From: Phycisphaerae bacterium | Lineage (GTDB): Bacteria > Planctomycetota > Phycisphaerae > Phycisphaerales > Phycisphaeraceae | Length of the DNA: 64,000 nucleotides | Direction: 5' to 3' | Assembly (NCBI GenBank): GCA_030425705.1 | Contig: JAUHZU010000002.1 | Location: forward strand, 372,001 to 436,000 | In this document: positions 23,290 to 30,387 of the stretch, in pieces | Numbering within the stretch: the stretch's first letter is position 1 | Layout of the letters: each line of letters starts with the position of its first letter | The notes under the pieces: model-generated | Told to the model about the DNA's origin: nothing | Database searches by the model: none | The model's input: the letters and a program-made list of their open reading frames with translations, nothing else | Position numbers and translations under genes: made by a program

Positions 23290-23793
23290 ATGGAATTGAG
23301 AGAACTAACGTTCAGTGCCCTGGATGAGATTCTTGCCGAAGTCCATGCCCTGCCTGCTGATCGTTTGACGGCCGTGGGCAACTGGTCCCCGGCCGAGAAT
23401 GTCGACCACGTGGCCAAGGCCATCGGCTTCACCGTGCACGGCTTCCCGGAGGGCAAGCCGCCCCTGCTGCAGAAGCTGCTGTTCACCGCGGTGTTCAAGG
23501 TTATGGCCGGCAAGCTCCTGCGCATGAAGCTCAAGCCGGGGTTGAAGTTCCCCGGCGGGCTGCAGTACTTCGCGCCCGAACCCGGTGTGGCGTGGGACGA
23601 GGCGGTGCGTCGCCTGGATCAGAACATCGCCGACGCGAAGACCCACCGAATGACCCACCCCAGCCCGGTGGCCGGTCGGCTGACGCACGAGCAGTGGACG
23701 CTGCTGCACTGCCGACACGCCGAGCTGCACCTGGGCATGATCCACCCCGGGCCGACCGACGCCACGAACGACGCACCCCGCGACACGCCATGA
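23290..23793 (+). CDS. DUF1569 protein (DinB-like four-helix fold)
   Basis: 167 aa. Resembles DUF1569: a helical DinB-type bundle with WSPAENVDHVAKAIGFTVHG near the N-terminus and WTLLHCRHAELHLGMIHP near the C-terminus, whose His residues match the metal-binding positions of DinB-like proteins. Biochemical role unknown; relatives handle thiol-linked detoxification. The ATG has a weak AGGA upstream. Its stop overlaps the TetR start (ATGA), so the two are coupled. Confidence 0.8.
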   Translation: MELRELTFSALDEILAEVHALPADRLTAVGNWSPAENVDHVAKAIGFTVHGFPEGKPPLLQKLLFTAVFKVMAGKLLRMKLKPGLKFPGGLQYFAPEPGVAWDEAVRRLDQNIADAKTHRMTHPSPVAGRLTHEQWTLLHCRHAELHLGMIHPGPTDATNDAPRDTP

Positions 23794-24440
23794 CCCACGA
23801 CGCCGACGACACCAAGACCCGCCTGCTCGACGCCGCCGCCGAGCTGTTCGCCGGCCGCGGCTACCGCCACACGCCGGTCCGCGACATCTGCGAGCAGGCC
23901 GGCGCCAACATCGCGGCCGTGAACTACCACTTCGGCGGCAAGGACAAGCTCCACCTCGCCGCGCTCGAACACGCCCGCCAGCGCGCCCTCCGCGAGGACC
24001 CCTACCCCGCCGGCCCCCCGCCGACGGGGCCGATGCCGCCCGAGCAGCGCCTCCGCCGACACATCCGCGGCATGCTCGGCCGGTGCTTCGCCTCCGGGCC
24101 CGCCGCGTGGTACGTCAACATGATCCTCCGCGAGATGGTCGATCCCACCGCCGCGCTCGCCCACGCGATCGACGGCAACATCGCCCCGCACCAACGCCGG
24201 CTCGAGGGCATCGTCGCCGAGCTGCTCCACGCCGACCCCAGCGACCCGGCCGACCCACGCCCGCGCGACCTGGCCTGCGCGATCGCCGCGATGGCGCTGC
24301 ACTACCACCACTGCCGGCCCGCGCTTGAATACATGCACCCGGAGATGCCATTCGACCAGCAGCAGGCCGAGCGGCTGACCGACATTATCCATCGCTTCGC
24401 CATTGCTGGCATCGCGGGGATGGCGGGTGATCGGGTATGA
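23790..24440 (+). CDS. TetR-family regulator with CecR-like C-terminal domain
   Basis: 216 aa. DNA-binding N-terminus at about 8-55: TKTRLLDAAAELFAGRGYRH, DICEQAGANIAAVNYHFGGK. The ligand domain (PPEQRLRRHIRGMLGRCFAS, VNMILREMVDPTAAL) looks like the DUF1956/CecR type. It probably represses its own DUF1569-tetR operon from the AT-rich promoter at 23218. The ligand is unknown. ATG 23790 overlaps the upstream TGA. Confidence 0.9.
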   Translation: MTHDADDTKTRLLDAAAELFAGRGYRHTPVRDICEQAGANIAAVNYHFGGKDKLHLAALEHARQRALREDPYPAGPPPTGPMPPEQRLRRHIRGMLGRCFASGPAAWYVNMILREMVDPTAALAHAIDGNIAPHQRRLEGIVAELLHADPSDPADPRPRDLACAIAAMALHYHHCRPALEYMHPEMPFDQQQAERLTDIIHRFAIAGIAGMAGDRV

Positions 24441-24445
24441 GTCCC

Positions 24446-25306
24446 CTAAGCAATCGGGCGCATGGGTTGACTTGCGAATACATGGTCGACAACTTCACCA
24501 GGCAGGACTAGAAACAACTCGCTTGTGATGTTGTGCTGTTTCATGAGCGTAGAGACTGCGTTTTGGATTTCAAGGTTCGAGTAGCGGCTTGAAAAGTGAT
24601 AGAGCACTACGCGTTTGGGTTGGATTGCTGCAAGGGCCTCGATGACTTGTGGCAGTGAGGCGTGCCTGCCGCGAGCGGCACTTGATTCGAGGAATGTAGA
24701 TTCGTGGATGAGTGTCTCAATACCCTCCCAGCGTTCGGTTTGTAGCGATGTCGTGTCGCCCGAGTATCCAAGCAGGGGGCGTTCTTCGAGCACAGTCACC
24801 GCGTTTTCGCCTTGCGATTGTCGGAGGGCCGCGATCTCGTGACCCGCCATCCCACTAAGTTGAGGCCTCAGTTTCCTACGTTGCGCGATGAGCGTAAAGT
24901 CTAAACTCTTGATCTGGCCGGGTACGGCTTCGATGTGATCGTTGACACGTGCTTTTACTGTCAGTTCATTGCTGATCGGGACGTCATCCCCATCGGAGAG
25001 CCCGACCCACTGCGCGGGTCTGACATGAGGATCGAAGCGAGCACAGAACGACTGGAGCGCAGGAAATGAGCCGCAATCGCGCGGGTAGTAGATGGTCAGT
25101 CCGTTCGGTTTTTCGGTGAACTCGTTTAGACGGATCAGCCCGGAGACATGGTCGCGATCGGCATGTGTTACGAAGACATGGCGGATTTTCCCGGCCTTAT
25201 TGCCAAGCGCTGCGCACACTCCGTCGCCCGCGTCGAACAGGAGGCCGTATTCTTCCAGCATCATCCAGGTGGAGACACGGGCGGTCGAGAAAGCAGTGAG
25301 CTTCAT
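24446..25306 (-). CDS. MBL-fold hydrolase, RNase Z-like, HxDRDH variant
   Basis: 286 aa. Metallo-beta-lactamase fold: THADRDHVSG at 47-56, GYSGDTTSL, HESTFLE, and C-terminal LYHFSSRY, arranged as in RNase Z-like enzymes. The usual HxHxDH reads HADRDH, so Asp replaces the second His, which I believe recurs in a subset of the family. The substrate is unknown; a tRNA 3'-processing role is not assured. The ATG overlaps the stop of the SelW-like gene (ATGA), so both are on one transcript. A TATCAT also ends 6 nt upstream, inside that gene. Base composition is less GC-rich than neighbours. Confidence 0.83.
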   Translation of the reverse strand: MKLTAFSTARVSTWMMLEEYGLLFDAGDGVCAALGNKAGKIRHVFVTHADRDHVSGLIRLNEFTEKPNGLTIYYPRDCGSFPALQSFCARFDPHVRPAQWVGLSDGDDVPISNELTVKARVNDHIEAVPGQIKSLDFTLIAQRRKLRPQLSGMAGHEIAALRQSQGENAVTVLEERPLLGYSGDTTSLQTERWEGIETLIHESTFLESSAARGRHASLPQVIEALAAIQPKRVVLYHFSSRYSNLEIQNAVSTLMKQHNITSELFLVLPGEVVDHVFASQPMRPIA

Positions 25307-25521
25307 CCTCGAATGATACCCGGCACCTCGCCCGGCTTGGGGAAGCGCCCGGTCTGCCGTTTCGAGTAGACGACCGCGCCATCGACCGCGACGTCGAAGA
25401 TGCCCCCGCTGCTGCGGATCAGCTCCGCCTCGAGGCCGAGGGCCTGCTTCAGCTCAGCCGCCAACCTGACGGCATCGGGCTTGTAGTTTCACATCCCGCA
25501 GTAGGTGATCGTGACGTGCAT
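25303..25521 (-). CDS. SelW-type (Rdx family) predicted selenoprotein with in-frame UGA
   Basis: 72 aa if UGA at 25489-25491 is read as selenocysteine (U11). The N-terminus MHVTITYCGM-U-NYKPDAV matches the CxxU/CxxC redox site of the SelT/SelW/SelH family, with U at the second Cys position. After UGA the frame stays open and family-like: GGIFDVAVDGAVVYS, then RQTGRFPKPGEVPG, the C-terminal signature of these thioredoxin-like proteins. A SECIS-like hairpin follows the UGA (25457-25473). The start is 11 nt after the upstream stop, and the end overlaps the MBL gene start. Ordinary gene callers would see a 10-residue peptide. Alternative: a recently inactivated gene. The stop position and intact remainder make that less likely. 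Confidence 0.85.
25457..25473 (-). promoter_or_regulatory. Bacterial SECIS-like hairpin
   Basis: In RNA sense GCCGUC (25473-25468), loop AGGUU, GGCGGC (25462-25457): a 6-bp stem with one U-G pair. The GG of the loop lies 22 nt after the UGA, in the range of bacterial SECIS elements. The AGGU loop resembles that of E. coli fdhF. A short AGC/GCU helix can extend the base. Confidence 0.75.
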
Positions 25522-25532
25522 GGTTGGTCCCG

Positions 25533-26333
25533 TCAGTCCGTGCCGGGGCTGGCCGGCGTCTCGGGGGCGTCGGCCGGAGGCGCGTCGCTTTCTCCGGCCG
25601 ATGTGCCGGGGTCGTTGTCGTCGTCGGGCGGTGCGCCCTGCGCTTCGAGCTCCCGGGCCGCTTGCTCCGCGCGTTCGCGTTCTTCGCGCCAGCGCTCGGC
25701 GCGTTCGACGAGGCGCGGGTCGCGCTGCGGGCGGCGCAGCTCGGCGTGGATCGCGGCGATGTCGAGGATGTCCGCCTGCGTGTGCGCGGTGATCTGCGTG
25801 TCCAGCCGGCCCCCCGCGGTGCCGCCGACCGGTGTCGCGTGGACCTGTCGGCCCAGGTCGTTGGCGGCGTCGGCCCGTGCCTCGGCGGCGCGCTGCTGCT
25901 GGTCGAGCAGCTCCGGCGAGAGCACGTACACCATGTCGGACGTGACGATCGGGATCGCCCGCCCGTTGCCGCCGTTGGTCCCGTTGATGCCGACCACGCC
26001 CATGCCGTCCTGTGTCAGGTAGGACGACTGGTTGTAGAGCGCGGTGATGCCCGGGGCCCGGTAGAGGTAGCGTCGGCCGACCGCCTGCTGCCCGGCGTAG
26101 AAGTCCGCGGCCAGCGAGGCCGGCTGCGAGACGTACCGGTCGACCAGCGCGGCCTCGGGGCTGAACTGGCCGATGCCCGGCTCGACGACGCGCTGGCTCG
26201 CGCTGTTCGGCCCCAGGTCGCCGGTCCCGCGGTCCACGGGCTGGCCCTGCGCCGCCGCGACCCCCGCCGCCAGCACCGCGGGGAGCAGCGCCGCCGCCGA
26301 TCGCCCGGCCCGGTTGGTGCGGAAACTTCGCAT
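25533..26333 (-). CDS. Secreted protein, unknown function
   Basis: 266 aa. Signal peptide SAAALLPAVLAAGVAAAQGQ. The central part (about 40-165) has a YxxPxSLAADFYAGQQAVG-type segment and GVVGINGTNGGNGRAIPIVT. The C-terminal 100 residues are Arg/Glu-rich coiled coil (LVERAERWREERERAEQAAR) and then acidic/Pro. A TACACT ends 7 nt before the ATG at 26333, so it is likely leaderless. First gene of a three-gene run with the SelW-like and MBL genes. No family recognised. Confidence 0.72.
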   Translation of the reverse strand: MRSFRTNRAGRSAAALLPAVLAAGVAAAQGQPVDRGTGDLGPNSASQRVVEPGIGQFSPEAALVDRYVSQPASLAADFYAGQQAVGRRYLYRAPGITALYNQSSYLTQDGMGVVGINGTNGGNGRAIPIVTSDMVYVLSPELLDQQQRAAEARADAANDLGRQVHATPVGGTAGGRLDTQITAHTQADILDIAAIHAELRRPQRDPRLVERAERWREERERAEQAARELEAQGAPPDDDNDPGTSAGESDAPPADAPETPASPGTD

Positions 26334-26340
26334 CGCTACC

Positions 26341-26346
26341 AGTGTA
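26341..26346 (-). promoter_or_regulatory. -10 element (TACACT) of the secreted-protein/SelW/MBL operon
   Basis: Seven nt separate this minus-strand TACACT from the ATG at 26333. Confidence 0.55.
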
Positions 26347-26527
26347 TCGGCCGACCCCGCCCGCGACCCGCCCCGGACAGGGAAAATCGCTAGAACAAGT
26401 GCGGAATAGCTTATTGCTCACCACCCACCCCCTGTTTTTTCTCTCTCAGTGCCCCTCCACACGCGCAGGGGTTATCACGCCCAACCAACACGCGCGATCC
26501 GGGTGGCCAAGTGCCCGCGCGGCCGCG

Positions 26528-26552
26528 GATTCACAGCGGGCTATTGTGAATC
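26528..26552. promoter_or_regulatory. Operator-like inverted repeat in a 336-nt divergent intergenic region
   Basis: GATTCACA (26528-26535) and TGTGAATC (26545-26552), a perfect 8-bp inverted repeat with a 9-nt spacer. It lies between two divergent leaderless genes (26333 - and 26670 +). The rest of 26334-26669 holds only the two -10 boxes and no credible gene. Confidence 0.5.
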
Positions 26553-26669
26553 GGCAAAGTCGGTGGCCCCCGATCCACCGGCTACGCGGTTTCGACGGAA
26601 ACACGGCCCGGCAATACGGAAGCGGAGATGCCGGGCGGGCTCGCGCGGCCCTTGCCGTATGCTGGTGTT

Positions 26670-28199
26670 ATGTGGCCGGCCGAGGATATCCCGGGGCAGT
26701 GGGCCTACGTCGCGGGGGCGTGCGTGTTTGTGCTGCTCTCGGCCTTGGCGTGGTGGCGGGGCTGGCGGTACGACCGGGCGCGGGGCCGGCCGCGCTGCTC
26801 CCGGTGCGGGTACCCCGTCGCGCCCGACGACGCCCGGGCCGTGACCCGCGCGGTCGGCGAGGCGGCTCGCCGGAGAAGCGATGCCCCCGCCTGGGCCTGC
26901 CCCGAGTGCGGCTGGGTGCCCCGTCGGGCGAAGGACCTGACGCGCACCCGCCGGTCGCGCAAGTGGCTGGCGGGGTCGGTCCTGCTGCTGCTCGTGGCGG
27001 TGTCGGGCTGGTACGCGATCCACGTGCAGTACCGCCGGCTGAAGCTGCGGGAGCCGCTGGTGACGGCCGCGGTGCCGACGACGTGGTGGCTGCTCGTGCT
27101 CCCGCACAGCCAGGGCAACGTGGACATGATCGTGTATCACCGGGCGTACCCGCAAGGGATGGTGTCCGGGCGCCGCCGTGTTCGATTGCCCGGCTCAAGT
27201 CGGCTCATGCCGAACGCGCGATCCTGGTCGCATGGGAGGTACGGCAAGGGAAACCCTGATTCCTCGTCGATGCCCGGTTGGCAGCACCGGTGGGCGACGC
27301 AGGTGTTTGAGGCTTCGATGTTGGACGCCGATCGGCCGGGCCCCGAGCGGGCCGACCGCGTCTGGTTCTACTCTTCGTTCACGGGCATCGACACCCCGGC
27401 CGAGGAGCAACGGCTGCTGTCGCTGCTCGACGAGACGGATGAAGACCTGTTGTTCGCGGTGCTGGATGAGTGTTACGACCGAGAGATCCTATCGGAAGCT
27501 GCGGCTGCTGCCGCCGCGCGTGCCGTCGAAGAGACGGCGTACACCGATAGAAATCGTGAGTATGCCGCAGAATTTCTGGGCAGCTGTGGGCCACACGCAC
27601 TCCCACACATCGAACGATGGACTTCCACCAATGCCGTTCAGCCAAGCTACTACGTTCTCGACACGATTGTCTCGGCAAGCCTGTGGGCACAGTCGCATGG
27701 CCAACCGATCCAGCCGCATCTCGCCGAGATGCTCAAGCTGATGTTCGCCAGCCCTTGGTCCGAGCATCAAGAATATGCGATCATCTTGTTCGACAGCTTC
27801 TACCCGGATTATTGGGTGTCGCCCGATGGGTTCTATCCACTGTTCCAACTTCTGAAGCCGGAGTTTGAGCGTCTAATCCGCGAACTTCATATGCCTTATC
27901 GGGATGAAGCGGTCAGCCTCATCGGGTCGTGCCCGGAATGTATCGAATTTCACTTCGGCCCTGAAGACCTACGTACTATCGAGGCGTGGGGATGGTTAAT
28001 AGAGCAGCCCGGGGATGATGTCGCTGAGCGGGCCGCATATGGGTTGCGCGATCTGGCATGGAAGTTCGGGGATCGGGATGCCGACAACGCCGAGGCATTC
28101 GATCGGCTCAGAGAACTGGTCGAGGCGGCACTGCAGCGAGAGCAGCCCGACGGTGTCCGGGTGTTGCTGCGGGATGCGGAAGAGACGCTCCGAGAGTAG
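26670..28199 (+). CDS. Membrane protein with zinc ribbon and HEAT-like C-terminus
   Basis: 509 aa. First helix QWAYVAGACVFVLLSALAWW, then a cytosolic zinc ribbon (CSRCGYP ... CPECGW) and a second helix KWLAGSVLLLLVAVSGWYAI. The outer C-terminal part (about 150-509) is helical and repeats like HEAT/ARM units (EEQRLLSLLDETDEDLLFAV, EYAAEFLGSCGPHALPHIER). TATGCT ends 6 nt before the ATG, so it is likely leaderless. The second half is markedly less GC-biased than the first. No function can be given. Confidence 0.72.
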   Translation: MWPAEDIPGQWAYVAGACVFVLLSALAWWRGWRYDRARGRPRCSRCGYPVAPDDARAVTRAVGEAARRRSDAPAWACPECGWVPRRAKDLTRTRRSRKWLAGSVLLLLVAVSGWYAIHVQYRRLKLREPLVTAAVPTTWWLLVLPHSQGNVDMIVYHRAYPQGMVSGRRRVRLPGSSRLMPNARSWSHGRYGKGNPDSSSMPGWQHRWATQVFEASMLDADRPGPERADRVWFYSSFTGIDTPAEEQRLLSLLDETDEDLLFAVLDECYDREILSEAAAAAAARAVEETAYTDRNREYAAEFLGSCGPHALPHIERWTSTNAVQPSYYVLDTIVSASLWAQSHGQPIQPHLAEMLKLMFASPWSEHQEYAIILFDSFYPDYWVSPDGFYPLFQLLKPEFERLIRELHMPYRDEAVSLIGSCPECIEFHFGPEDLRTIEAWGWLIEQPGDDVAERAAYGLRDLAWKFGDRDADNAEAFDRLRELVEAALQREQPDGVRVLLRDAEETLRE

Positions 28200-28216
28200 C
28201 AGGCGTCCGTCTGCCT

Positions 28217-28237
28217 CCGCCGCGTGTGACGCGGCGG
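28217..28237. repeat. Palindromic repeat, CCGCCGCGT family, copy 2 (inverted)
   Basis: CCGCCGCGT-GTG-ACGCGGCGG, the exact reverse complement of 21236-21256, located 18 nt after a stop codon (28199). Confidence 0.75.
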
Positions 28238-28301
28238 CTAAGCACGTGTTCTAGAGTTGCGTGCGAACTGTTATCCAATCGGTCACGTGGAGGGTCTGTG
28301 A

Positions 28302-28326
28302 CCGCCGCGCAGATGCTGCGCGGCGG
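28302..28326. repeat. Palindrome related to the CCGCCGCG family
   Basis: CCGCCGCGCA/TGCGCGGCGG arms of 10 bp with loop GATGC. It shares the CCGCCGCG arm with the copies at 21236 and 28217 but has a different centre. The interval 28200-28476 holds these palindromes and a longer inverted repeat (28338-28345/28379-28386), no gene. Confidence 0.55.
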
Positions 28327-28476
28327 GGGTGGTGTCCGAACGCCGGTCAGGTTATCGGCCCTGTTTTTGTGGGGTAAACGGCGTTCCCGGGGGGTGGGGT
28401 CGGTGCGGGGTTTTTTGTCGCCGCAGTGTTGGGCGGGCCGATACTACCGGGCAGGGACAAGGAGGTCACCGGCAGC

Positions 28477-28827
28477 ATGGCGCTTCCCAGCATGATCGCG
28501 AACGGACCTTGCCCGTTCATCGACCAGGGCGACGGGCGGTGTAGTGGCCGGATGACCAAGCAGGCCCTGGCCGAGGCGTTTGATTTCTGTCTCGGCGGCA
28601 GGCACCACGCATGCCACGCGTATCACTCGATCTCCTGGGAGCTGCGGGCCCAAGCCGATGACCCTCCGACCGACCTTCAACACGGCGCCCCGGCACGCGA
28701 CCCCGGGCCTGCGACCGCAGAGCCCCGCCGCCCCGCGGCAGCCCGGCCGGTTGTCCTCACCCTCGCCGGTCGGCCGGTCCCGCTCGACGTCCCCGCGCAA
28801 GCCGTCCCGGTTCGCGGCGCCGGTTGA
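28477..28827 (+). CDS. Small cysteine-motif protein overlapping xerD
   Basis: 116 aa from ATG 28477 with GGAGGT 10 nt upstream. Residues 8-50 hold a spaced Cys/His pattern: CPFIDQGDGRCSGR, then about 20 residues later FDFCLGGRHHACHAYH. This looks like a four-Cys metal or Fe-S site, which I have an impression recurs in planctomycete proteins. From residue about 60 it is Pro/Ala/Arg low complexity, exactly where it overlaps the xerD frame (28658-28827). The real end may be earlier than the formal stop if a frameshift exists. Confidence 0.55.
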   Translation: MALPSMIANGPCPFIDQGDGRCSGRMTKQALAEAFDFCLGGRHHACHAYHSISWELRAQADDPPTDLQHGAPARDPGPATAEPRRPAAARPVVLTLAGRPVPLDVPAQAVPVRGAG

Positions 28828-29698
28828 GCAGTTCCTGACCTACTGCCGCGTCGAGTGCGGCTTCTCCACCGCGACCATCTCCGCCTACGCCGGCGACCTG
28901 CGCGACCTGTGGGTGTTCCTCGCCCAGCGCGGGGTCGGCGGGTGGGACGGGCTCGGCCACGCGCACATCAGCGAGCACCTCCGCTACCTCGCCGAGGACC
29001 GCGGGCTGCAGGTGTCCTCGATCGCCCGGCACGTCGCGACGATCCGCGTGTTCGGCCGGTTCATGGAGAGCAACGGCATCCTGGAGGACAACCCCGCGGA
29101 GCTGCTCGCGCAGCCGAGCACCTGGCAGAAGGTGCCGGGCGTGATGGCGGACGAGGACGTGCGGAAGCTGCTGGGCGCGCCCCAGCCCAGCGACGGGCTG
29201 TACCTGCGGGACGTGGCGCTGCTGGAGATGCTGTACGCGGGGGGGTTGCGTGCGTCGGAGCTGGCGGACATGGGGCTGGAGGACCTGCACCTGGAGCTGG
29301 GGGTGGTGCGGATCCTGGGCAAGGGCAACAAGGAGCGGATGGTGCCGATCGGTCGGCCGGCGTTGCGTGCGGCGCAGCGCTACATCGACGAGCTCCGGCC
29401 GGACCTGGAGAAGCCGGCGTCGGGGAGCAAGGTGTTCCTGTCGCGGACGGGCCAGCCGATCACGCGGGTGGTGGTGTGGCAGGTGGTGAAGCGTCACGCG
29501 AAGCGGGCGGGCCTGAAGGACGTGCACCCGCACACGCTGCGGCACTCGTTCGCGACGCACCTGCTGGCGGGCGGCGCGGACCTGCGCGTGGTGCAGGAGC
29601 TGTTGGGGCACAGCAACATCCAGACGACGCAGGTCTACACGCACGTCGACAAGGGCCGGCTGAAGGACGTGGTCGCACGGTTCCACCCGCGGCCGTAG
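28658..29698 (+). CDS. xerD: Tyrosine recombinase XerC/XerD type
   Basis: 346 aa. Resolves chromosome dimers at dif with FtsK and its partner. SAM-like core domain begins near residue 55 (VEQFLTYCRVECGFSTATIS). Catalytic set: R in GLRASELADM, K in GKGNKERMVP, H and R in HTLRHSFATH, H in LGHSNIQTT, and nucleophile Y in QVYTHVDKG. The first 55 residues are Pro/Arg/Ser-rich and overlap the small Cys gene. They are absent from usual 295-300 aa members, and no alternative start was seen near residue 55. It ends 1 nt before the RAYT stop on the other strand. Confidence 0.92.
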   Translation: MTLRPTFNTAPRHATPGLRPQSPAAPRQPGRLSSPSPVGRSRSTSPRKPSRFAAPVEQFLTYCRVECGFSTATISAYAGDLRDLWVFLAQRGVGGWDGLGHAHISEHLRYLAEDRGLQVSSIARHVATIRVFGRFMESNGILEDNPAELLAQPSTWQKVPGVMADEDVRKLLGAPQPSDGLYLRDVALLEMLYAGGLRASELADMGLEDLHLELGVVRILGKGNKERMVPIGRPALRAAQRYIDELRPDLEKPASGSKVFLSRTGQPITRVVVWQVVKRHAKRAGLKDVHPHTLRHSFATHLLAGGADLRVVQELLGHSNIQTTQVYTHVDKGRLKDVVARFHPRP

Positions 29699-29699
29699 G

Positions 29700-30278
29700 T
29701 TACGCCGAGGTCGCGGTCCACACGGCGGCATGCGCGTCCCGGTGGGCGATGATGTATCGGTAGGTGTTGAGCTGGTGGTGCCGATCCCTGATCGGGACGA
29801 TCTTCCCGCGCCGCCCCCACGCCCCGCCCTCGAGCAGGCCCTCGCGGATCAACCGCTTGCTGGACCACTGCTTGATCTGTCCGATGAAGTGGCGCACCGG
29901 GTCGTCGACCGCGGAGGTCCGAAGCCCACGCTCGTCGAGCGTGGGCTTGCGTTGTTCCAAGGGGAATCGGGCTAGCAGGTGCATATGTGTAGCGCTGATG
30001 CTGATGGCGAGCCCTTCGATACCGTGTTGATGGAAGGAGGTCAGTACCTCTTCTAGCACGAATTGCCTCGCCGATCTGCCGAGATGGACCGCCGGCCGCT
30101 TGAGCCGACGGATCACATACTGATGGCGCTCTCTGTACATGCCATCCGTAGGCGGGGAGCGGTAGTCACCTTCCACATGTTCGCGGTGGCCGCGTGTGCG
30201 GAAGCCGCGGGGATCGCCGGGCAGCCAACTGCCGTAGGTCGTTGTGATGCAGTGGTACCAGCGGTTCCAGCCCGGCAT
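29700..30278 (-). CDS. REP-associated tyrosine transposase (Y1/RAYT)
   Basis: 192 aa. Y1-transposase fold: N-terminus MPGWNRWYHCITTTYG, metal-binding HUH at H98-M-H100 in ATHMHLLARFP, and catalytic Tyr near Y173/Y175 (NTYRYIIAHR). RAYTs are single-copy relatives of IS200/IS605 transposases that nick and move short REP palindromes. Residues 111-119 (KPTLDERGL) are encoded by a copy of the palindromic repeat (29922-29948), read in frame as nine codons. TATCAT ends 6 nt before ATG 30278. Another repeat copy lies 43 nt upstream of the start. HUH and Tyr are intact, so it may be active. Confidence 0.85.
   Translation of the reverse strand: MPGWNRWYHCITTTYGSWLPGDPRGFRTRGHREHVEGDYRSPPTDGMYRERHQYVIRRLKRPAVHLGRSARQFVLEEVLTSFHQHGIEGLAISISATHMHLLARFPLEQRKPTLDERGLRTSAVDDPVRHFIGQIKQWSSKRLIREGLLEGGAWGRRGKIVPIRDRHHQLNTYRYIIAHRDAHAAVWTATSA
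29922..29948. repeat. Palindromic repeat copy 2, inside the RAYT gene
   Basis: Arms AAGCCCACGCTC (29922-29933) and GAGCGTGGGCTT (29937-29948), loop GTC. It occupies exactly codons 111-119 of the transposase gene. Confidence 0.92.
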
Positions 30279-30284
30279 GGACAG

Positions 30285-30290
30285 ATGATA
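30285..30290 (-). promoter_or_regulatory. -10 element (TATCAT) of the RAYT gene, leaderless
   Basis: Six nt separate it from the ATG at 30278. Confidence 0.5.
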
Positions 30291-30320
30291 GCGGGCCTGC
30301 GGGGTCAATCGATTCGCAGG

Positions 30321-30347
30321 AAGCCCACGCTCGACGAGCGTGGGCTT
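30321..30347. repeat. Palindromic repeat copy 3, beside the RAYT gene
   Basis: Arms AAGCCCACGCTC (30321-30332) and GAGCGTGGGCTT (30336-30347), loop GAC. It lies between the RAYT start and the end of the amphi-Trp gene. There is no T tract on either side. Confidence 0.9.
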
Positions 30348-30387
30348 CGAAGCGCGTATGGGGCCTGAACAGGTTGGAAGACGCCGC

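Noticed and set aside
26334-26669. Plus-strand reading frames in the divergent spacer
   Set aside because: Low-complexity, no ribosome site, and they run out of frame into the 26670 gene; the region is better explained as regulatory.
28338-28386. GAACGCCG/CGGCGTTC inverted repeat with a 33-nt loop and a nearby T6 run
   Set aside because: The arms are short, the loop is long and the T run (about 28411) is not adjacent, so neither a terminator nor a riboswitch is supported.
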